From the NCBI GenBank assembly GCA_035536455.1, contig DATLOC010000043.1:1-64000 (forward strand): a DNA stretch of 64,000 nt, read 5' to 3'. Shown in pieces: positions 18,155-26,863 of the stretch (position 1 is the stretch's first letter; every line of letters starts with the position of its first letter). A program made the position numbers and the translations under genes. The notes beneath the pieces were generated by a model that saw only the letters and a list, made by a program, of their open reading frames with translations, ran no database searches and was not told the origin of the DNA. The DNA is from DASUNQ01 sp035536455 (GTDB taxonomy: Bacteria > Acidobacteriota > Thermoanaerobaculia > Multivoradales > UBA5704).

Positions 18155-18747
18155 GCCGGCAGGACGAAGTCAAAGGCGGCGGTCTTGCCGCCGGCGGCCT
18201 CTGCGACCGCCATCAGGAGCCGCGCATCGTAGAGCCCATCCCGGGCGTTCCGCGGCTCGCCGGGAAAGTAGAGCTGCGTCGTGAGGACCCGCCGGTGCGG
18301 TGCCTGCACCTTGACGTGGAAGTGGCGCGTCCGGCCGCCGTAGAGGCCCGGCACGATGCTCTTCAGCGTGTAGCGCCCCCGCGCGTCGGTGAACTGGTGG
18401 CCGCGGAGCTTGTAGCCGGCGTTGTCGTAGACGCCCCGGTCGTCGGCGTGCCAGAAGTCCACCAGCGCGCCGGCGACCGGCTTGCAGTCCGTGGTCAGCA
18501 CGGAGCCCGAGACGACGATCGGGGTGCCCGTGATCCCCGGCTCCCGGAGCGAGGTGCGCTGCGGCGAGTCCGGTGTGTAGAACGGCCCGGTCGTCTGCGC
18601 CGGCGTGGGGTCGTCGCCGTCGTCGCACGGCGGGGTCGCCGCCAGGGCCCGCCTGCCCGGAGCGAGCAGGAACGGCGCCGGCGCCAGCAGGGCAAGGAGT
18701 CGCAGGAAGGTGCGCCGGGTCGGCTTCACGAAACGGGGCGATGTCAC
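18151..18747 (-). CDS. Intradiol ring-cleavage dioxygenase, Tat-type exported
   Basis: 198 residues. The N-terminus TRRTFLRLLALLAPAPFLL resembles a twin-arginine signal ending near ALA. The intradiol core carries the iron ligands expected from protocatechuate/catechol dioxygenases: Tyr107 (DDRGVYDNAGY), Tyr136, His142 and His144 (VPGLYGGRTRHFHVKV). It lacks the N-terminal dimerisation helices of cytoplasmic catechol dioxygenases. Tat export fits a metalloenzyme folded before transport. It is the first gene of a two-gene unit with the RidA-like lipoprotein. The true substrate cannot be told from sequence. Confidence 0.87.
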   Translation of the reverse strand: MTSPRFVKPTRRTFLRLLALLAPAPFLLAPGRRALAATPPCDDGDDPTPAQTTGPFYTPDSPQRTSLREPGITGTPIVVSGSVLTTDCKPVAGALVDFWHADDRGVYDNAGYKLRGHQFTDARGRYTLKSIVPGLYGGRTRHFHVKVQAPHRRVLTTQLYFPGEPRNARDGLYDARLLMAVAEAAGGKTAAFDFVLPA

Positions 18748-18772
18748 GTGCTGCTCCTTCCCGATGACGGCA

Positions 18773-21064
18773 CTACCATCCGGCCGGCCCCAGCTGCTGG
18801 TAGTACCAATAGATCTTCTTCTCCCCCCGCTTGGTGGATCGCTCCTTCAGCGCCGGGATGCGGCGATCGGGAGGGCGTTGCCCCCTCTGCAGGAGTTGGC
18901 GGATGTCTTCGGTCACCACGGGGTTCGACGCGAAGATGTCGTGGTTCAAGCTCAGTATGTCACCGCCGGCTTCGGAGACGTCGATGCTCTCGATGCTCCG
19001 GTGCACCAGCGGCTCGCCGCTCGCCACGTAGCCGGCGAGCACGGTCCCCCACTCGCGCACGTAACCGACGATCAGGGCCTTGTCGACCGAGGCGGCGTAC
19101 AACGTGAAGCGATGGAACCCGTGACGGGCGAGCTCGTCCATCCAGCCGATGAGCTCCGCTTGCGGCACCGCCGGCGCGGCGAGGATGACCTCCCCGATCT
19201 TCGAGCGCAGGGTGCTCTTGGAGTCGCGCGCCACCTCCAGCAACGCCGGCAGCAGCACGCGGTTCCCCATGCTGTGGGCGATGAGGTGGATCTGCTCGGC
19301 GCCGGTCGCGGCCTCGACCCGGCCCAGGAAGTCGACGAGGCTCGCCGCCGCCTTGCCCGCGGTGACGCGATCGGTGCCGTACCTCCACGGCTTCGCCCGC
19401 GACGGCCAGGAGAAGGCGAACGCGGCGCCGTCGAAGTTCAGATCGCGCGCGAGCTGGGCGCCGCGGGCGAGCGCGCTGTCGAAAGGCACGTTGAATCCAT
19501 GGACGAACACGAGTGCCGACCGGGGGTACAGCCGGGCGGCGTCCATCGATCGCCGCACGTCCGCTCGAAACGCTGCGTCGGACAGGACCTTCTTGTCGCG
19601 CATGACCAGACGCGCCGGGTTCGTCGCCATGCCCACCGGGATGGGGACGGGCCGCGCCGATTTCAGCCACGTCTCGGTCGAGAACTGGGCGCCGGGAACC
19701 AGCACGACGGCGTCGCCGAGCGAAAGACGGTCGCTCGGCTCGCCGCCGAAGCGGGCGGACTCCGGGCCCTGCTCGAGCCGCCGGTTGGTTCCGAAGAAGA
19801 GGGAGATCTCGGAGGCGTCGGTCTTCCGCAGCCGCAGCGCTTCCTGGTAGTAACGCAAGGCGCCGGCTTCGTCGCCGCTCTTGCGCTCGAGATCCGACAT
19901 CTTGAAGAGCAGCGAGCTGGTATCGCCCAACTGCTGGCGGGCCCAGGTGAGGGTCTCGCGTGCGAGATCGAGCTCGTTCTGCTCGAGGTAGAGAGCGCCG
20001 AGCGCCTCGAACGTGTCGGGGATCAACCCGATATCCAGGGCGCCGCTGTCGAACAGGTCGCCATCGCTCCGGAAGACGTCCAGGATCTTGTGCCGTTCCG
20101 CGATGGCACCCTCGACGTCCCCCATCAGCTCCAGGACGCTGCTCAACCCTCCGGCAACGAGGATCTCGTTCTCCGCCCGCAACGCCCTGTCCCGGAACTC
20201 TAGCCCTCTGGCGTAGTCTGCAAAGGCAAGGGCGCGCTCTCTCTGTGCCCTGGCGCCGGCGATCCCGGCGCGCATGACCAGGACCCCGGACAGGCCGACC
20301 TTCTCTTCCTCCCGCGAGCCGTCGCGCGCGATCTCGGCCTCGAGAAACCTCTGAGCCTTCGCGAGATTGAGGTCGGCTTCGCCGTATTGGGAAGAACCCA
20401 GTTGGTAGATGGCCAACTGCTGCAACGTCTGCGCAAGCCGGCCGGCCGAGCTGCCCGCCGCCGCCTCCCGGATCGCCGCGGCCTCCTTCAGCAGCTCGAT
20501 GGCCCAACGCATCCGCCCGAGGCCCGCTTGGACATACTCCGCTTGCGACTCGAGCTTCTGAGCCAGCCGGAGGTCGTCGGCGCCGAACGCCTGCCGCCAC
20601 GCGGCGAGCTGCTCGCGCAGCGCCTCGTCCGCCGCTTCGCTGCGTTCCAGCGCGAAGAGCGCGACCGCCTGAGTTCCCAGGGCGAGCGCCAGCAGCTCGT
20701 GATCGACGGGTCGTGCCGCTTTGCGAATGCGCACGGCTTCCGTCGCCGGCGCGAGGGCTTGGCCGAACTCTTCGCGCCTCGTGTGCGCCAACGCCAGCAG
20801 CTCCAGAGCATCGCCCCGCCGCGGGTCGTTCCTGCGCAGCGGCTCGGTCTCGGCGACGGCGGACCGCGCGAACGCCAGCGCGCGCTGCGGATCGCCCGCG
20901 GACACCTCCTCGAACCGGCGCAGCAGTTGGCGGTGCCGGTCGAGGTGGTCGGTGGCTCGATCTTCCATCCCCTCGGCTCCCAACCCCCACAGGACGAGTG
21001 AGAGGACGGCGGCCGTCGCGATCGACCAGAGCCCCCAGGAGAGATCCGAGAGCGGGCGCATCAC
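18773..21064 (-). CDS. TPR-repeat protein with C-terminal DUF900 alpha/beta hydrolase domain
   Basis: 763 residues. One N-terminal membrane helix (about 12-29) anchors the protein. Residues 40-420 are TPR-like helical repeats (DALELLALAHTRREEFGQAL, DEAGALRYYQEALRLRK). From about 430 a DUF900 hydrolase begins with ISLFFGTNRRLEQG, then LVFVHGFNVPFDSALARGAQ, FAFSWPSR, and the nucleophile elbow AHSMGN with Ser598. The arrangement suggests a periplasmic or membrane-proximal esterase/lipase with protein-docking repeats. It is clearly less GC-rich than the surrounding genes. Confidence 0.85.
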   Translation of the reverse strand: MMRPLSDLSWGLWSIATAAVLSLVLWGLGAEGMEDRATDHLDRHRQLLRRFEEVSAGDPQRALAFARSAVAETEPLRRNDPRRGDALELLALAHTRREEFGQALAPATEAVRIRKAARPVDHELLALALGTQAVALFALERSEAADEALREQLAAWRQAFGADDLRLAQKLESQAEYVQAGLGRMRWAIELLKEAAAIREAAAGSSAGRLAQTLQQLAIYQLGSSQYGEADLNLAKAQRFLEAEIARDGSREEEKVGLSGVLVMRAGIAGARAQRERALAFADYARGLEFRDRALRAENEILVAGGLSSVLELMGDVEGAIAERHKILDVFRSDGDLFDSGALDIGLIPDTFEALGALYLEQNELDLARETLTWARQQLGDTSSLLFKMSDLERKSGDEAGALRYYQEALRLRKTDASEISLFFGTNRRLEQGPESARFGGEPSDRLSLGDAVVLVPGAQFSTETWLKSARPVPIPVGMATNPARLVMRDKKVLSDAAFRADVRRSMDAARLYPRSALVFVHGFNVPFDSALARGAQLARDLNFDGAAFAFSWPSRAKPWRYGTDRVTAGKAAASLVDFLGRVEAATGAEQIHLIAHSMGNRVLLPALLEVARDSKSTLRSKIGEVILAAPAVPQAELIGWMDELARHGFHRFTLYAASVDKALIVGYVREWGTVLAGYVASGEPLVHRSIESIDVSEAGGDILSLNHDIFASNPVVTEDIRQLLQRGQRPPDRRIPALKERSTKRGEKKIYWYYQQLGPAGW

Positions 21065-21095
21065 CGGCTCGGGCGGGCTTCCGGCCGCACGCCGT

Positions 21096-22403
21096 CTAGG
21101 CCTTCGGCAATCCCCGGTCCAGTACCGCCTCCATCGCCGCGACGAAGCGGTCGATCTCCTCGAGCGTCGTGTAGACGCTCGGCGTCACGCGCAGGCCGCG
21201 GAACTCCGGGTGGACGATCGGCGTCACCAGGATGCGGTGCTTCTCCCACAGGTGATCGGCGAGCTCCTGCGGCTCGATGCCGCCGGCCTCGACGGTCGCC
21301 AGCCCGCAGGCGAGACCGGGCTTCAGGCTGGTGTGGAGGCGCACCTTCGGGTGGGCGGCGAGGCGCCGCGCCCAGCGGTCGCGGAGGTAGACCAGCCGCG
21401 CCGCCTTCCGCTCCGGGCCGATGCCGGCGTGGAAGGTGAGCGCTTCGGCGATCGCCAGGTAGGGCGCCGCCGGATGGGTGCCGATCTCCTCGAACTTGCG
21501 GATGTCGCCGTCGAGCTCGGCCGGCGCGGCGAAGAGCGGCCAGAGGCCGCGGATGCGGTCGCGGCGCACCACGAGCATGCCCGTGCCGTGCGGGGCGAAG
21601 AGCCACTTGTGGAGGCTCGTCGCGTAGTAGTCGCAGCCGAGGTCGGCGTGGCGGAAGGGGAAGTGGGCGAAGGCGTGGGCGCCGTCGACGATGACCGGCA
21701 GGCCGCGCCGCCGCGCCATCTCGACCACCCGCCGCACCGGCAGGATCTGCCCGGTGAGGTTGATCATGTGGCACATGAGGACCAGGCGCGTGCGCGGCGT
21801 GATGTGCCGCTCGAAGAGGGCGACGACCTCGTCGGGGTCCTCGGCCGGCACGGGAAGCGCGAACTGCCGCAGCACGACGCCGTGGCGGCGCTCGAGCTGC
21901 CGCCAGGCGGTGAGCATGCGCGGGTAGTCCTGGGTCGTGGTCAGCACCTCGTCGCCGGCCTGGAGGTCGAAGCCGAGCTGGCAGATCTCGAGCCCTTCGG
22001 AGGCGTTGCGGGTCAGCGCCACCTCCTCGGGGTCGCAGCCGAAGGCGGCGGCGAGCCGCTGCCGCACCGCCTCGCGCTGCGGCTCGAGGATCTGCCACAT
22101 GGTGTAGGCCGGGGCCTCGTTCGAGTAGTCGACGTGGCGCCGCTGCGCCTCCAGCACCAGCCCCGGCGAGGGCGAGACGCCGCCGTTGTTGAGGTTGACG
22201 ATGCTACGGTCGACGCGGAAGGCCTGCTGCACCTCGAACCAGAACGCCTCGTCGGCGGCCAGCTCCTCCGGCGCGCCGGGGCGGCCGGCCACCGCGGCCA
22301 GCGCCCGCCGCGCGCCGGCGGCGTCGAGGGCCGCCAGCGCCAGGCCGGCGGCGGCCGGCCGGGCGAGTGCGGCGAACAGCTCGCGGCGGCTGAAGACGCT
22401 CAT
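21096..22403 (-). CDS. Class V PLP-dependent aminotransferase / epimerase-like, exported
   Basis: 435 residues. N-terminal SRRELFAALARPAAAGLALA is a probable twin-arginine signal. The class V fold follows: SIVNLNNGGVSPSP, then EEVALTRNASEGLEICQLGF, Asp240 in VIVDGAHAFAHFPF and the Schiff-base Lys266 in ATSLHKWLFAPHGTG. Similar proteins are annotated as isopenicillin-N-epimerase-like or cysteine-desulfurase-like; the real substrate is unknown. Export of a PLP enzyme by Tat has precedents. It is divergent from the phosphoesterase gene across a 112-base gap. Confidence 0.88.
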   Translation of the reverse strand: MSVFSRRELFAALARPAAAGLALAALDAAGARRALAAVAGRPGAPEELAADEAFWFEVQQAFRVDRSIVNLNNGGVSPSPGLVLEAQRRHVDYSNEAPAYTMWQILEPQREAVRQRLAAAFGCDPEEVALTRNASEGLEICQLGFDLQAGDEVLTTTQDYPRMLTAWRQLERRHGVVLRQFALPVPAEDPDEVVALFERHITPRTRLVLMCHMINLTGQILPVRRVVEMARRRGLPVIVDGAHAFAHFPFRHADLGCDYYATSLHKWLFAPHGTGMLVVRRDRIRGLWPLFAAPAELDGDIRKFEEIGTHPAAPYLAIAEALTFHAGIGPERKAARLVYLRDRWARRLAAHPKVRLHTSLKPGLACGLATVEAGGIEPQELADHLWEKHRILVTPIVHPEFRGLRVTPSVYTTLEEIDRFVAAMEAVLDRGLPKA

Positions 22404-22515
22404 GGAAGGGCCCCTCCGGAGAGACCGGGCGATCCTAGCGCAGAGTCACGACTCGCCAAGTCCTGGAACCTTGCCGGAGAGTACGCTAGCGCCGCGCTCG
22501 CCCGGAGCAGCCTGC

Positions 22516-23841
22516 ATGGACCGCTGCCGCACCATCGTCTGGACCCTCGCCGCTCTGCTGGCGGCGGCCATCGCACCGGCGCCCGGGCGGAGCCAAGCCG
22601 GCGGCCCGCCGCCTTCGGTCGTGATCGCCGCCGCCGGCGACATCGCTTGCGACCCCGGCGACGCCAACTACAACGGCGGCGCCGGCACCGCCACGGCCTG
22701 CCGCATGGCAGCCACCTCCGACCTACTGCTGTCGCTCGCTCCCGACGCGGTCCTCACGCTCGGCGACAATCAGTACGAGAACGGCACGCTCGCCAAGTAC
22801 CAGGCCTCGTACGATCCGAGCTGGGGGCGCCTGAAGGCGATCACCCTTCCGGTCCCCGGCAACCACGAGTACCTCACGGCCGGCGCCGCCGGCTACTTCG
22901 CCTACTTCGGCGCCGCCGCGGGCACCGCCGGCCAGGGCTGGTACAGCGTCGACCGCGGCGGCTGGCACCTCGTCGCGCTCAACTCCAACTGCGCCGCCGC
23001 CGGCGGCTGCGACGCCGCCTCGCCACAGGGGCAGTGGCTGGCGGCCGACCTCGCCGCCCACCCGGACGTCTGCACGCTCGCCTTCTGGCACCACCCGCGC
23101 TTCTCCTCCGGCCCGCACGGCAACGACGCCACGATGCAGCCCTTCTGGGACGCCCTCTGGGCGGCCGGCGCGGACGTCGTCCTGAACGGCCACGACCACA
23201 TCTACGAGCGCTTCGCGCCGCAGCGGCCGGACGGCGTCGCCGACCCGGCCGGGCCGCGGCAGCTCACCATCGGCACCGGCGGCAAGAACCTGACCGGCGT
23301 CGCCGCCGTGCAGCCGAACAGCGCGGTGCGCCACGCCGCGAGCTTCGGCGTCCTCGAGCTGACCCTCTACGGCAACGGCTACGAGTGGCGCTTCGCGCCG
23401 CTCGCGGGCTCGACCTTCCGCGACGCCGGCGCCGCCTTCTGCCACAGCGCGCCGGTGCCGCCCCCGGCCGACTTCTACACTCTGCCGCCCTGCCGGCTGG
23501 CCGACACCCGCGGCCCCGCCGGGCCGAGCGGGGGGCCGGCCCTCGCCGCCGGCGCGACGCGCGCCTTCCCCGCCGCCGGCGCCTGCGGCGTCCCGGCCGA
23601 CGCCCTGGCGGTGGCGGCGAACCTGACCGCCGTCGCCCCGAGCGGCGGCGGCCACCTCACCGCGTTCGCCTGGGGCGCGCCGGTGCCGGGAACCAGCACG
23701 CTCAGCTTCAGCGCCGGGAAGAGCCGCGCCAACAACGCGATCGTCGGTCTCGGCGTCGGCGGCAAGCTGGCGGTGGCCGCCGCCCTGCCGCCGGGCGGCA
23801 TCGCCCACCTTGTCGTCGACCTCGTCGGCTACTTCCGCTAG
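22516..23841 (+). CDS. Secreted calcineurin-like metallophosphoesterase with a C-terminal beta domain
   Basis: 441 residues from ATG 22516. Signal peptide 1-27 (IVWTLAALLAAAIAPAPGRS). Metallophosphatase motifs: AAAGDIACDPGD, VLTLGDNQYENG, VPGNHEY, LAFWHHPRFSSG and VVLNGHDHIYERFAP. This fits purple-acid-phosphatase-like or related secreted phosphoesterases. After about residue 320 a second domain begins at DFYTLPPCRLADTRGPAGP and ends GIAHLVVDLVGYFR, a repeat-like adhesion or stalk domain seen at the ends of many secreted Acidobacteria proteins (family recollection, not verified). Confidence 0.88.
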   Translation: MDRCRTIVWTLAALLAAAIAPAPGRSQAGGPPPSVVIAAAGDIACDPGDANYNGGAGTATACRMAATSDLLLSLAPDAVLTLGDNQYENGTLAKYQASYDPSWGRLKAITLPVPGNHEYLTAGAAGYFAYFGAAAGTAGQGWYSVDRGGWHLVALNSNCAAAGGCDAASPQGQWLAADLAAHPDVCTLAFWHHPRFSSGPHGNDATMQPFWDALWAAGADVVLNGHDHIYERFAPQRPDGVADPAGPRQLTIGTGGKNLTGVAAVQPNSAVRHAASFGVLELTLYGNGYEWRFAPLAGSTFRDAGAAFCHSAPVPPPADFYTLPPCRLADTRGPAGPSGGPALAAGATRAFPAAGACGVPADALAVAANLTAVAPSGGGHLTAFAWGAPVPGTSTLSFSAGKSRANNAIVGLGVGGKLAVAAALPPGGIAHLVVDLVGYFR

Positions 23842-23903
23842 CGGACCACTTTCAGCGCAGGAATCGGATGGCGGGGCGCCGGCGGCTGGCGTACCCTGGC
23901 GGC

Positions 23904-24956
23904 ATGTTGGAGCACGCGGCGATCGACCCTGAAACCGCCTGGACCGCCGTCCTCGCCCGCGACGCGGGGCGCGACGGGAGCTTCGTCTACGCCGTCGCCT
24001 CGACCGGGATCTACTGCCGCCCTTCCTGCCCGTCGCGGCGGCCGCGGCGGCCGCAGGTCGCTTTCTTCCCGACGCCGGACGCCGCCGAGGGCGCCGGCTA
24101 CCGCGCCTGCCGCCGCTGCCGGCCGCGCGAGGCCGCGGCCGGCGCCGCCGCGGTGGCGCGCGCCTGCGCCTGGATCGACGCCCACCCCGACGAGCCGGTG
24201 TCTCTCGCCGAGCTGGCGCGCGCCGTCGGGCTCTCTCCGGCGCACCTGCAGCGCACCTTCCGCCGGGCGACCGGCGTCACCCCGAAGCAGTACGCCGACG
24301 CGCGCCGCCTGGCGCGCCTCAAGGACCGACTCCAGAAAGGAGACGACGTGACCACCGCCCTCTACGACGCCGGCTACGGCTCGAGCAGCCGCCTCTACGA
24401 GCGCTCCGACGCGCGCCTCGGCATGACTCCCGCCACCTACCGCCGCGGCGGCCGCGGCATGCGCATCCGCTTCGCCTGCGCCGACTCGCCGGCCGGACGC
24501 CTCCTCGTCGCCGCCACCGAGCGCGGCCTTTGCGCCGTGCAGCTCGGCGAGGACGACGACGCCCTCGAAGCGGCGCTGCGCCGCGAGTTCCCGGAGGCCG
24601 AGATCGCCGCCGACGCCGCCGGGCTCGGCGCCCTGGTCGCCGCGGTCCTGGCGCGCCTAGACGCCGGCCCCTCCCCCGCCCTGCCGCTCGACGTCCGCGC
24701 CACCGCCTTCGAGCAGCAGGTCTGGGCGGCGCTCCAGGAGATCCCGCCCGGCACGACCCGCACCTACGGCGAGGTGGCGGCGGCGCTGGGCCGCCCGGGC
24801 GCCGCCCGCGCCGTGGCCCGCGCCTGCGCCGCCAACCCGGTGGCGCTGGTGGTGCCCTGCCACCGCGTGGTGCGCGGCGACGGCGGCCTCGGCGGCTACC
24901 GCTGGGGGGAGGAGCGGAAGCGGCGTCTCCTGGCGCGCGAGCGGCGGGCGTTGTAG
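23904..24956 (+). CDS. ada: Ada-type bifunctional DNA repair methyltransferase and regulator
   Basis: 350 residues with full Ada architecture. Residues 1-80 are the zinc/methylphosphotriester domain with Cys38, Cys42, Cys69 and Cys72 (GIYCRPSCPSRRP, CRRCRP). Residues 80-180 are an AraC-type helix-turn-helix (LAELARAVGLSPAHLQRTFR). Residues 187-350 are the O6-methylguanine methyltransferase with active Cys319 in VVPCHRVVRGDGGLGGY. Ada repairs alkylated DNA and becomes a transcription activator when methylated. No alkA or alkB neighbour is present, so its regulon may be elsewhere. Confidence 0.94.
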   Translation: MLEHAAIDPETAWTAVLARDAGRDGSFVYAVASTGIYCRPSCPSRRPRRPQVAFFPTPDAAEGAGYRACRRCRPREAAAGAAAVARACAWIDAHPDEPVSLAELARAVGLSPAHLQRTFRRATGVTPKQYADARRLARLKDRLQKGDDVTTALYDAGYGSSSRLYERSDARLGMTPATYRRGGRGMRIRFACADSPAGRLLVAATERGLCAVQLGEDDDALEAALRREFPEAEIAADAAGLGALVAAVLARLDAGPSPALPLDVRATAFEQQVWAALQEIPPGTTRTYGEVAAALGRPGAARAVARACAANPVALVVPCHRVVRGDGGLGGYRWGEERKRRLLARERRAL

Positions 24957-25069
24957 GACGGGCACCGACGGCGGCTCGGCGGGCTTACCGACAGCGATCT
25001 CCGTCCTCTGCCGATGAGCGGGGCGCCGGTGCGCACCTACAGTGCGGTCAGCCAAGAGGAGACCAAGCC

Positions 25070-26074
25070 ATGATGACCGCGCAAGCCGCCACCGTTGCCC
25101 GCCTGCCGAACCCAACGCCGCCAGCCCCGCTCGCCGCCGCGCGCGGCAGCAGCGTCGAGGTGAGCCTCTTCGAGGGGCCGCCCATCTGCGGCTCGGTCGG
25201 CCTCTTCAACCCGCGCTCCCCGCAGTTCCTGATCCACCGCAACGGCACCGACATGCGGGCGCGGCAGGTGGTGCCCTTCGAGCGCGTGCGGCACGTTGCC
25301 TTCCTGGGGAACCCGCCGCCAGACGGCATGACGATCTCCGCCGCCTATCGCGTGGTGCGGCTCCGGCTGCTGGACGGCACGGAGGTCGAGGGTCTCTCCC
25401 ACAGCTGGGGCGGGCTGCGCCAGGGGATCTTCCTCCGTCCGATCGGCCGGCGCGGGGTCGAGCGCCTCTACGTGCCGGGCTCCGCCGTCAGTGAGGTCGC
25501 CGCGGTGCAGGACCTCGGCTCGCTCCTCGGCGGCCAGAAGTTCGCGACGATGGGCATGGTGGAGGCGGCGCTCGCCGAGCAGCGGGCGCTCGCCGCGGCG
25601 CGGCCGGCGCCGCCGCCGGCGAAGGCCGGCTCGGCGCGCACCGCCGTCCGACTGGGCGAGATCCTGGTCTCGCAGGGCGCCATCACGCTGCAGGAGCTCG
25701 GGCACGCGCTCGCAGCCCAGGCCGGCCGCGCCGGCCGGCGGCTCGGCGAGCTGCTCGTCGAGCTGGGGATCGCCAGCCACAAGATGGTGGCGATCGGCCT
25801 CGCGGCGCAGCACGGCATCCCCTACCTCACCCTGCGCGGCCATCGGGTCGATCCGGCCCTGCGCAACGTCCTCCCCGCCGAGCTGGCGCGCCGCTACCAG
25901 GCGATGCCGGTGCAGCACGAGGCGGGGCAGCTCACCGTGGCGGTCGCCGATCCGGGCGAGCCGGCCTTCGCGGCCGCCCTGCGCGACGCCACCGGCCTCG
26001 CTATCACCCCGGTGGTGGCGACACCGCAGGACATCGCGGGCGCCATCCGCGAGCTCTACGGAGCGGCGCAATGA
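25070..26074 (+). CDS. MshEN / GspE N-terminal domain protein
   Basis: 334 residues, start after AGAGGAG. The N-terminal half (15-150) is an uncharacterised beta-rich domain with VEVSLFEGPPICGSVGLFNP and FLIHRNGTDMRARQVVPFER. The C-terminal half (about 195-330) is the GspE/PilB N-terminal (MshEN) fold: RLGEILVSQGAITLQELGHA, RRLGELLVELGIASHKMVAI, YLTLRGHRVDPALRNVLPAE and LTVAVADPGEPA. MshEN domains bind cyclic-di-GMP in some pilus and secretion ATPases; here it occurs without the ATPase. A stand-alone c-di-GMP sensor or secretion accessory is an inference. Confidence 0.75.
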   Translation: MMTAQAATVARLPNPTPPAPLAAARGSSVEVSLFEGPPICGSVGLFNPRSPQFLIHRNGTDMRARQVVPFERVRHVAFLGNPPPDGMTISAAYRVVRLRLLDGTEVEGLSHSWGGLRQGIFLRPIGRRGVERLYVPGSAVSEVAAVQDLGSLLGGQKFATMGMVEAALAEQRALAAARPAPPPAKAGSARTAVRLGEILVSQGAITLQELGHALAAQAGRAGRRLGELLVELGIASHKMVAIGLAAQHGIPYLTLRGHRVDPALRNVLPAELARRYQAMPVQHEAGQLTVAVADPGEPAFAAALRDATGLAITPVVATPQDIAGAIRELYGAAQ

Positions 26075-26083
26075 GCGCCGCCG

Positions 26084-26851
26084 TCATGCCGCCCCGGCGA
26101 ACAGGCGGAAGAAGTTGGCGGTCGTGCGGGACGCCACCGCCGCGGGCGTCTCGCCGGTCTCCCGCGCCAGCCGCTCGGCCACCTCCACGACGTACGCCGG
26201 GCGGTTGGGCCGGCCGCGATAGGGCACCGGCGCGAGGTAGGGCGTGTCGGTCTCGACGAGGACGCGGTCGGCCGGAACGAGTGGGATCAGCTCGCGCACG
26301 TTCGCCGCCTTGGGGAAGGTGATCATCCCGGAGAACCCGAAGTAAAAACCACGCGCCACCAGCTCTTCGGCCATCGCGGGGCCGCCGGCGAACGAGTGGA
26401 AGTCGGCGGCCAGCCCGGCGAAGGCCGGCTCGCGCACCAGCGCCAGCATCGCCGCGTCGCTCTCCCGGTTGTGGACGACGACCGGCAGCCCGAGCCCGAG
26501 CGCCAGCTCCCACTGCGCCCGCAGCACCCGCTCCTGCACGTCGCGCGGCGTGTGGTCGTAGTGGAAGTCGAGCCCGCACTCCCCCACCGCCACCGCGCGC
26601 GGATCGGCGAGGAGGCCGGCGAGCCGCCGCTCGTCGCCGTCGCGCCAGCCGGACGCCTCGTGCGGGTGGACGCCCAGCGCGCACCAGACGTCCGGGTGGC
26701 GGTGGCAGAAGGCGAGGAGGTCGTCGGCCTCGTCGAGGCGCGTCGCCGGCACCAGGAAGCCGCCGACCCCGCGCTCCCGCGCCGCGTCGAGCGCGGGCTC
26801 GCGCTCGTCGGGCGGCAGCGACTGCAGGTGGCAGTGGGAGTCGACGAGCAT
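26084..26851 (-). CDS. tatD: TatD family metal-dependent hydrolase (DNase)
   Basis: 255 residues. Metal ligands: VDSHCHLQSL (H6, H8), VGECGLDFHYD (Glu), LPVVVHNRES (His), ADFHSFAGG (His) and VLVETDTPYLAPVP (Asp). TatD enzymes are 3'-5' exonucleases or deoxyribonucleases in the cytoplasm. The gene lies 12 bases after metG on the same strand, a pairing (metG-tatD) common in many bacteria. It ends convergently ten bases from the MshEN gene. Confidence 0.94.
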   Translation of the reverse strand: MLVDSHCHLQSLPPDEREPALDAARERGVGGFLVPATRLDEADDLLAFCHRHPDVWCALGVHPHEASGWRDGDERRLAGLLADPRAVAVGECGLDFHYDHTPRDVQERVLRAQWELALGLGLPVVVHNRESDAAMLALVREPAFAGLAADFHSFAGGPAMAEELVARGFYFGFSGMITFPKAANVRELIPLVPADRVLVETDTPYLAPVPYRGRPNRPAYVVEVAERLARETGETPAAVASRTTANFFRLFAGAA

Positions 26852-26863
26852 CCAGGCCGGGCG

